Below, piece by piece: positions 1 to 4,418 of a stretch of 22,854 bases of DNA. The position numbers and the translations under genes were made by a program. How positions within the stretch are numbered: position 1 is the stretch's first letter; each line of letters begins with the position of its first letter. The notes below the pieces were generated by a model. It made no database searches and had not been told where the DNA came from. It was given only the letters and a program-made list of their open reading frames with translations. This DNA is from a virus, in IMG/VR virus record IMGVR_UViG_3300030099_000794, positions 1 to 22,854 of that record; one strand, 5' to 3'.

Positions 1-408
1 AATATCCTTAAGTATTACAGGCTCACAAGAAAGTGGGCTTGTAAGACTTACGGATTAACAGATGCAGATTTAGAATTATTAATTTACTTAGATTGTAAAG
101 GAAGATTTACACGACAAGAGTTTATAGATGGTACTTATACCATGAGCTGGGATAAAAACCGGTGGGAAAAACTAAGAAGAGAAGGTTGGATAGAAACTTG
201 GAGACACAGAAACAGAACTACAATAAAGTACTCAGTGTTTAAAACCTCGTTCAAATGTTCTCAATTAATAAGTAGAATATACAGAATACTACTTGGCGAA
301 GAAGATTTACCTACTTCAGAGAGAAGTAAGTTTTATAATAACAAATCATATACAGATAAAGTTTATAATAAAGCTATAGATGATATGATAAAAGATAAAG
401 AAAGATAA
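1..408 (+). CDS. Winged helix-turn-helix (MarR-like) DNA-binding protein, 5' end outside the window
   Basis: The reading frame is open from base 1 to the TAA at 406-408, giving 135 residues; the first in-frame ATG (142) falls in the middle of the domain, so the true start lies left of the window. Numbering from base 1, a helix TDADLELLIYL (20-30) leads into FTRQEF (36-41), a basic, Trp-rich probable recognition helix WDKNRWEKLRREGWI (50-64), and a basic beta-wing rich in Arg/Lys (66-81). This order fits MarR-type winged helices. The tail (about 100-135) is charged and probably helical. It lies directly before the virion genes, one base from the next start, so it may regulate late transcription or bind DNA in another role. 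The fold is inferred from the pattern; the function is not known. Confidence 0.75.
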   Translation, partial: NILKYYRLTRKWACKTYGLTDADLELLIYLDCKGRFTRQEFIDGTYTMSWDKNRWEKLRREGWIETWRHRNRTTIKYSVFKTSFKCSQLISRIYRILLGEEDLPTSERSKFYNNKSYTDKVYNKAIDDMIKDKER

Positions 409-409
409 T

Positions 410-886
410 ATGGCATTTAAAATGAAAGGCTTTCCAACGCATAGCGTGTCTGCGTTAAAAAAGAAAAACACAATAAAAGAAAATAAATTTGATGTAGACA
501 AGTTAGCTGACGCAGACGATCAAAGATTTTTAGATAGACAAAGAGAAGAAAGAGTTAAATACTCTGAACTAGACGCTAAAGGTAAAGCTATTTACAATAA
601 AAATAGACAAAAATCAGGTTTAGCTCCATTAAAAAGAGATAGAACACCAGGGTCACAAAATCCTAATTTTCCAGACGTAGTGTATACTATAGATGGTAAA
701 GCAGTTAAAAGTATTAATATCGATGAAGAAGGGTTAGATTTAAGACCTAGTATAGGACCAAAAGGCAAGTTTGTTAATTATACTGAAAACGGTAAAAAAA
801 TAAAGTACTATTATAAAAATCCTAAAAAATCACCAGATCAAGCTAAGTTTAGTGATTTAGAAAAGTTTGATGAAGACAAAGGTTAA
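410..886 (+). CDS. Small basic protein with M(A/G)FKMKG N-terminal motif, function unknown
   Basis: 158 residues, strongly charged and Lys-rich, with no membrane segment or signal peptide. It begins MAFKMKGF, nearly the same start as the next gene (MGFKMKGP), and both then run into a Lys-rich stretch (KKKNT here, KKKKV there). Residues 35-70 are highly charged and probably helical; residues 85-140 look beta-rich (VVYTIDGKAVKSINI; KFVNYTENGKKIKYYYK). The start ATG follows an A/T leader, one base after the preceding stop. I do not recognise a family. Its place among holin, lectin and peptidase genes and the shared N-terminal tag suggest a late protein, perhaps virion-associated; this is inference. 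Confidence 0.7.
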   Translation: MAFKMKGFPTHSVSALKKKNTIKENKFDVDKLADADDQRFLDRQREERVKYSELDAKGKAIYNKNRQKSGLAPLKRDRTPGSQNPNFPDVVYTIDGKAVKSINIDEEGLDLRPSIGPKGKFVNYTENGKKIKYYYKNPKKSPDQAKFSDLEKFDEDKG

Positions 887-889
887 GAT

Positions 890-1378
890 ATGGGATTTAA
901 AATGAAAGGGCCTAGCCTATACAGAAATAAATCAGCGTTTACAGCTAAAAAGAAAAAAGTTAGTCCAAACTTTGATAAAAATTTTACTTCATTGTCTGAA
1001 TCAAAAAGTCCTGTTTTTAGAAAGAGTTTAGACGAAGGAGTTTTAGGTGAAGCAAATAATGATGGTACTATATTTGTAGATAAAAGCGTACCAAAAAATA
1101 GCCCACTAGAAGCAGAAGTTGTAGCGCACGAGCAAAAACATATCGATGATATGAAAGCTAAAATTAAAGTACCTGGTAAAAAGAACAAAGTTAAAAAACT
1201 AGATTATGGAGATAACTTTGTAATTTATAGAGGTAAAAAATTAAAAAGAAAAGATGGTATGATAGAACATCCAAAAACTGGAGAAATGAAACCAGAAGGA
1301 GATACTAGCTTTCCATGGGAACAAGCTGCTTATAGAGCAGGTAATAAAGCAAGAAAAGAAGCAGAAAAAAAGATATGA
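890..1378 (+). CDS. Putative zinc metallopeptidase (HEQKH motif) with FKMKG N-terminal tag
   Basis: 162 residues. An HExxH zinc-binding signature is present as H80-E81-Q82-K83-H84, preceded by the hydrophobic-acidic run EAEVVA and followed by IDDM. E144 in PWEQAAYRAG lies 60 residues downstream within a predicted helix and could be the third zinc ligand, as in gluzincin-type peptidases where a Glu follows HExxH. Before the motif is a short beta segment (GTIFVDKSV), also usual for such domains. There is no signal peptide. The N-terminus MGFKMKG repeats that of the gene before. Its TGA stop overlaps the holin ATG in ATGA, so the two are probably translated together; a role in lysis or in virion peptidoglycan cleavage is possible. 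The motif is seen; activity and substrate are inferred. It could be a structural relative without activity. Confidence 0.65.
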   Translation: MGFKMKGPSLYRNKSAFTAKKKKVSPNFDKNFTSLSESKSPVFRKSLDEGVLGEANNDGTIFVDKSVPKNSPLEAEVVAHEQKHIDDMKAKIKVPGKKNKVKKLDYGDNFVIYRGKKLKRKDGMIEHPKTGEMKPEGDTSFPWEQAAYRAGNKARKEAEKKI

Positions 1379-1767
1379 GTATATTAGGTAAAATATTTTC
1401 AAGTGGAGCTAATGAATTAGTAAAAGGTGTAGGTGGTGTAATAGACGAACTACACACTTCAAAAGAAGAGAAGCTTGAAGCAGAAAGAAAAATAAAAGAT
1501 ATGATAATGGGTTACGAAGCTAATATGCAACAGCAAGTAACTAAAAGATGGAAGGTTGATATGGCCTCTGATTCTTGGTTATCAAAAAACATAAGACCTT
1601 TAGTTCTTATATTTCTAGTAGTATCAACAGTGTTAATGATATTTATCGATGCTGGTGTTATTGCTTTTGAAGTAAAAGACACTTGGGTAGACTTATTACA
1701 ATTAGTATTAATAACAGTGATCGGTGCTTATTTTGGCGGTAGATCACTAGAAAAAGTAAAAAAATAA
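1375..1767 (+). CDS. Holin-like membrane protein (3TM / gene-transfer-agent holin type)
   Basis: 130 residues. The N-terminal 70 residues are amphipathic and charged: a Gly-rich start (FSSGANELVKGVGGVIDEL), then a Lys/Glu helix. Two strong membrane segments follow, at about 75-100 (PLVLIFLVVSTVLMIFIDAG) and 105-122 (VDLLQLVLITVIGAYFGG), with a short basic C-terminal tail (RSLEKVKK). The sequence SWLSKNIRPLVL before the first segment and the layout match the 'holin of 3TMs, for gene-transfer release' family that I know from marine phages and gene transfer agents. Holins of this kind form holes in the inner membrane and time lysis. The start overlaps the stop of the metallopeptidase gene by four bases (ATGA), implying translational coupling. 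Confidence 0.8.
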   Translation: MSILGKIFSSGANELVKGVGGVIDELHTSKEEKLEAERKIKDMIMGYEANMQQQVTKRWKVDMASDSWLSKNIRPLVLIFLVVSTVLMIFIDAGVIAFEVKDTWVDLLQLVLITVIGAYFGGRSLEKVKK

Positions 1768-1770
1768 ATT

Positions 1771-2142
1771 ATGGCATTTAAAGATCCAACAGATTACGCA
1801 TTTGGTCAATTAGGTAGTATACACGTAAGAGGTACAAACGCGGTAACATTAATTGGCGGAGATGATACTAACGCTACACCAGCTGGTAATACTAACCGTA
1901 TAACAAAAGTTTTTGTAGCAATAACGTTTTTAGAAGATACTACTTTTAACACTGGAGCTTCTGGTTTAACGCCAGCAGACGCACAAAACTTTCCTAGTTC
2001 AGACGGGGCTAGTACAGATATAGATGCTGATGGAGGTGTCGCAGTAGATGGTGAAACTTTTCCAAAAGGTGTTACTATATACGGTAGATGGACAGGCTTT
2101 CAATTAGCTAGTGGAGGTGTAATAGCTTACGTAGGTATATAA
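1771..2142 (+). CDS. Small beta-rich protein, probable virion component
   Basis: 123 residues, rich in Gly, Ala, Thr and Asp and low in Lys, unlike the basic proteins before it. Features are the start MAFKDPTDYAFGQLGSIHV, a beta stretch ITKVFVAITFLEDTTF (about 44-59), an Asp/Gly-rich middle, and the C-terminal FPKGVTIYGRWTGF followed by GGVIAYVGI. I have the impression that this C-terminal pattern recurs in small marine phage proteins found near structural genes; I cannot name a family. It starts three bases after the holin stop and its TAA overlaps the ATG of the lectin gene by one base, so the two are likely co-translated. A role as a decoration or fibre-associated protein is inference. Confidence 0.65.
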   Translation: MAFKDPTDYAFGQLGSIHVRGTNAVTLIGGDDTNATPAGNTNRITKVFVAITFLEDTTFNTGASGLTPADAQNFPSSDGASTDIDADGGVAVDGETFPKGVTIYGRWTGFQLASGGVIAYVGI

Positions 2143-2897
2143 TGATAGGTTTAGGAGCTGGATCATCACCAGTTGTATCAGATATGGCTAATCAAACTTT
2201 TTATACTTTTGATGGCACAGATCAACAAATAATACCACACGCAGATGTAGTAACTAATATTGCTAACGCAGTAACTTCTGAAGGAGTTGAATTTAGTATA
2301 TCTGCTTGGTTTAAAATAAACACTGTAAGTGCGTCTAGAGTTTTATTTAAGCTTTTTAGAAACGGAGTCTCAACTGATCAACTTTTACTAATATATCATG
2401 CTTCTGGAAACGAAATGAGATTTAGTAGTAAATTTAATAATGTAAATGATCTTTGTCAACAAGGAACTAATAGCATGGAAGGCGATGGTAATTGGCACCA
2501 TGTAATTGGCACTTGTAGTTCAACAGATAATACAACAGAACTTTGGATTGACGGTAGTAAAGTAGATGACAATACAACAGGCGTTGGAACGCCAAGCGTT
2601 ACATTTGACACAGTGGCAATATGCACTAACGGCGCGGGTGGTGGTTTTTGGGATGGTAGTGTTGATTCGTTGGCCGTTTATACTAGACAATTACAAGATA
2701 CTGAAATAGCTAAAATATATGAAGCTGGAGTAGGAGGTTTAGATCTAGTAAGTGCTGCTCATGTAGATCCTACAGGTTTAGTGCTATTACATAGATTTGA
2801 AGAAAAATCAGGTACAGTTTGTATAAATGAAGTAGGCCAAAACTCTACTTATAGAAACTCACCAACAGTAGTTCAACATAACGGAGCATTTAGTTAA
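2142..2897 (+). CDS. LamG / concanavalin A-like lectin domain protein
   Basis: 251 residues, mostly one laminin-G-type jelly roll (about 45-205). The signatures are visible in order: FSISAWFKIN, SRVLFKLF, then the hallmark GNWHHVIGTCSS, TELWIDGSKVDD, and SVDSLAVYTRQLQDTEIAKIYEAG closing the domain. The last motif (LAVYTRQLQDTEIAKIY) is typical of Laminin_G_3 modules on surface and phage proteins. There is no signal peptide. The domain usually binds glycans, so a virion protein that touches host or environmental polysaccharide (head fibre or receptor-binding accessory) is likely. It lies between holin and terminase genes and not among the tail genes. An internal ATG at residue 15 (MANQTFYTF) could be the real start. 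Confidence 0.85.
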   Translation: MIGLGAGSSPVVSDMANQTFYTFDGTDQQIIPHADVVTNIANAVTSEGVEFSISAWFKINTVSASRVLFKLFRNGVSTDQLLLIYHASGNEMRFSSKFNNVNDLCQQGTNSMEGDGNWHHVIGTCSSTDNTTELWIDGSKVDDNTTGVGTPSVTFDTVAICTNGAGGGFWDGSVDSLAVYTRQLQDTEIAKIYEAGVGGLDLVSAAHVDPTGLVLLHRFEEKSGTVCINEVGQNSTYRNSPTVVQHNGAFS

Positions 2898-2898
2898 T

Positions 2899-3120
2899 AT
2901 GAAAAAATACGTAATAATAAATACAAATAAACTTTCAAGTGTTGATTACAGCTTAGTAGAGCAAGACTCTATAAATACTGTTAGAAAATCACTTGACAAA
3001 TCATTATCTTTAATATCGTTTTTTGGTAACACACCTAGTTTTTTAGAAGGTGAAACACAGTACGATAAACAAGGTATAAAAGAAATATTAGAAAGTGCTG
3101 ATTGGCATATAGAAGAATAA
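2899..3120 (+). CDS. Small protein of unknown function (73 aa)
   Basis: 73 residues starting one base after the lectin stop. It opens with a beta strand MKKYVIINTNKLSSVDYSLV, then a helix (INTVRKSLDKSLSLISFFG), then an acidic end ending in ILESADWHIEE. The pattern 'strand, short helix, ...I.E.L.S.DW' looks like a compact alpha/beta fold. There is no membrane segment. I recognise the general type as a frequent small gene between lectin/fibre and terminase genes in marine phages but know no function. Coding is supported by codon use like its neighbours (AGA, TTA, ATA) and by tight packing. Confidence 0.65.
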   Translation: MKKYVIINTNKLSSVDYSLVEQDSINTVRKSLDKSLSLISFFGNTPSFLEGETQYDKQGIKEILESADWHIEE

Positions 3121-3145
3121 TAATAATTAAATTAAATTAAATAAA
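3121..3145 (+). promoter_or_regulatory. A/T-only leader with short tandem AAATT repeat
   Basis: A 25-base spacer of only A and T with three tandem AAATT-like units before ATGGC at 3146. There is no Shine-Dalgarno sequence. It probably acts as an unstructured ribosome-loading region; I see no convincing promoter boxes. Confidence 0.4.
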
Positions 3146-3403
3146 ATGGCAAAAACAAAAAAGGCTAGTAAGCCTACAAAAATTACTAACGAAGAATTAA
3201 ATAAATTACAAGACACGGTAAATATAATAAACAAAGCTCAAATGCAAATAGGTATGTTGCAAAGTAATATACACCAATTACTACATCATATAGCTGGTAA
3301 AAATGATGAGTTAGCTTTGATGCAGTCTAACTTTAAAGAAAGTTATGGTACTGATGATATTAATATTTCTGACGGAACAATAAAATATAATGAAAATAAT
3401 TAG
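3146..3403 (+). CDS. Small coiled-coil protein, function unknown
   Basis: 85 residues. After a Lys-rich tail (MAKTKKASKPTK) comes one long helix, about 17-68, with heptad-like hydrophobics (LNKLQDTVNIINKAQMQIG; MLQSNIHQLLHHI; LALMQSNFKESYG). It ends in a short Asp-rich beta piece (INISDGTIKYNENN). The 'helical hairpin plus INI.DGTI' form is one I associate with a small conserved gene near TerL in marine phages; its role is unknown. The stop is TAG, one of the signs that TAG is not recoded here. The end overlaps the next gene by 14 bases. Confidence 0.7.
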   Translation: MAKTKKASKPTKITNEELNKLQDTVNIINKAQMQIGMLQSNIHQLLHHIAGKNDELALMQSNFKESYGTDDINISDGTIKYNENN

Positions 3404-3608
3404 AAAAATTACTGTAGGTAAAGACTACAAGGAAAACGCTATGCACTATGCCGTAGGCCAAGATGTTTATGGTGGTCATACTATATGTAACATATTAGAA
3501 GAAGAAGACAAATATTCTATTTACATAAAGAAAAACAAAGACGTGTTACCTTGGAAGGACTTTAATAAAAACATGGCTGTATCAGTAGAATATAACTTAG
3601 AGTATTAA
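3390..3608 (+). CDS. Small beta-rich protein, function unknown (72 aa)
   Basis: 72 residues starting within the last codons of the preceding gene. It opens MKIIRKITVGKDYKENAMHY and continues VGQDVYGGHTICNIL, KYSIYIKKNKDVLPWKDF and VSVEYNLEY. The alternating hydrophobic pattern suggests four or five beta strands, with the conserved-looking 'PWK.F' turn and 'VEYN' final strand. There are no membrane or signal segments. The start choice follows the only ATG giving this frame. Its TAA overlaps the next ATG by one base. I regard it as a genuine gene of the small conserved block before TerL; function unknown. Confidence 0.65.
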   Translation: MKIIRKITVGKDYKENAMHYAVGQDVYGGHTICNILEEEDKYSIYIKKNKDVLPWKDFNKNMAVSVEYNLEY

Positions 3609-4198
3609 TGAAAGCACCTTTTGACTTTGTTATAGAGCCAAAAGGTAGTAGATACAACAATACTAAAAAAGTTGGTGATAAAAATTTAGTTTTAAATACA
3701 GAAATATTTAACCACCAATTTGTAAATAGAGAAGCTATTGTTAAATCTGTACCTACGGCTTTTAAAACAGAAATAAAACCAGGAGATACTATTATAACAC
3801 ATCACAATGTATTTAGACGTTGGCATGATGTTAAAGGTAGAGAAAAAAATAGTAGAAGTTATTTTAATGAAAATACATACCTTGTAAAACTAGATCAAAT
3901 ATTTTTATATAAAAGATATTGGGAGTGGAAAGCACCTAAAGGATTTTGTTTTGTACAACCGATAAAACAAAGAGACAAAATGAAAGCTGAGCTAGAAGAA
4001 CAATGTATAGGTATAGTTAAATATACAGATGGTGTTAATAAGATAGGTGAGCTTGTAGGTTTCACTCCTTTTTCAACTTACGAGTTTATAATTGACAACC
4101 AAAGACTATATAGAGTTTACAATAAATTTATTACAATTAAATATGAATATCAAGGAAACGAAGAAGCTTATAATCCAAGCTGGGCACAGAGCAGTTGA
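3608..4198 (+). CDS. Putative GroES-like co-chaperonin protein with two tandem barrels
   Basis: 196 residues. Each half reads like a GroES barrel. Half one (about 5-103): FVIEP near the start, then NLVLNTEIF, REAIVKSV, the KPGDTIITHH turn (P58-G59-D60) and DQIFLYKR at the end; compare GroES 'RVIVK ... GIVL ... GEVLAVG ... VGDIVIF ... DILAIVE'. Half two (about 112-182): GFCFVQPIKQR, QCIGIVKYTDG, KIGELVGFTP (G147-E148), EFIIDNQRLYRV and FITIKYE; compare GroES 'VGDIVIF ... [20 protein letters not shown]'. A short tail ends NPSWAQSS. Phages such as T4 (gp31) replace GroES to fold their capsid protein; this gene lies just upstream of the packaging and capsid genes. The alignment is by eye, so the function is inference. 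It could instead be another double beta-barrel protein. Confidence 0.55.
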   Translation: MKAPFDFVIEPKGSRYNNTKKVGDKNLVLNTEIFNHQFVNREAIVKSVPTAFKTEIKPGDTIITHHNVFRRWHDVKGREKNSRSYFNENTYLVKLDQIFLYKRYWEWKAPKGFCFVQPIKQRDKMKAELEEQCIGIVKYTDGVNKIGELVGFTPFSTYEFIIDNQRLYRVYNKFITIKYEYQGNEEAYNPSWAQSS

Positions 4199-4418
4199 AG
4201 AATTAATTAACGTAGCAAAAGAAAAAATTATTACAAACACAGACGATGACGTTAGTGCTGATAGACTTAAAAACGCTGCCGCTACTAAAAAGCTAGCTAT
4301 ATTTGATGCTTTTGAAATTTTAAATCGCATACAAGAAGAAGAAAATTTATTAAACAATAAAACCATAGAAAAACAAGAAATTAGTTTTAAAGGTTTTGCA
4401 GAAGGTAGATCTAGGTAA
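4143..4418 (+). CDS. Small helical protein, terminase small-subunit candidate
   Basis: 91 residues from the ATG at 4143; the frame is also open from a TTG at 4092, but that would overlap the preceding gene by 107 bases. The ATG still overlaps it by 56. The protein is all-helical: ETKKLIIQAGHRAVEELI, DDVSADRLKNAAATKKLAIF, DAFEILNRIQEEENLL, and a basic end GFAEGRSR. Its stop overlaps the TerL ATG by one base. Position directly before TerL, small size and helical character suggest the DNA-recognising small terminase subunit, and I recall similar proteins ending GFAE.RSR before TerL in marine phages. No clear helix-turn-helix is visible, so the assignment is tentative. Confidence 0.6.
   Translation: MNIKETKKLIIQAGHRAVEELINVAKEKIITNTDDDVSADRLKNAAATKKLAIFDAFEILNRIQEEENLLNNKTIEKQEISFKGFAEGRSR

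Noticed and set aside
4092-4142. TTG start for the terminase small-subunit candidate
   Set aside because: It would add 17 residues and a 107-base overlap; ATG at 4143 gives a natural helical start.
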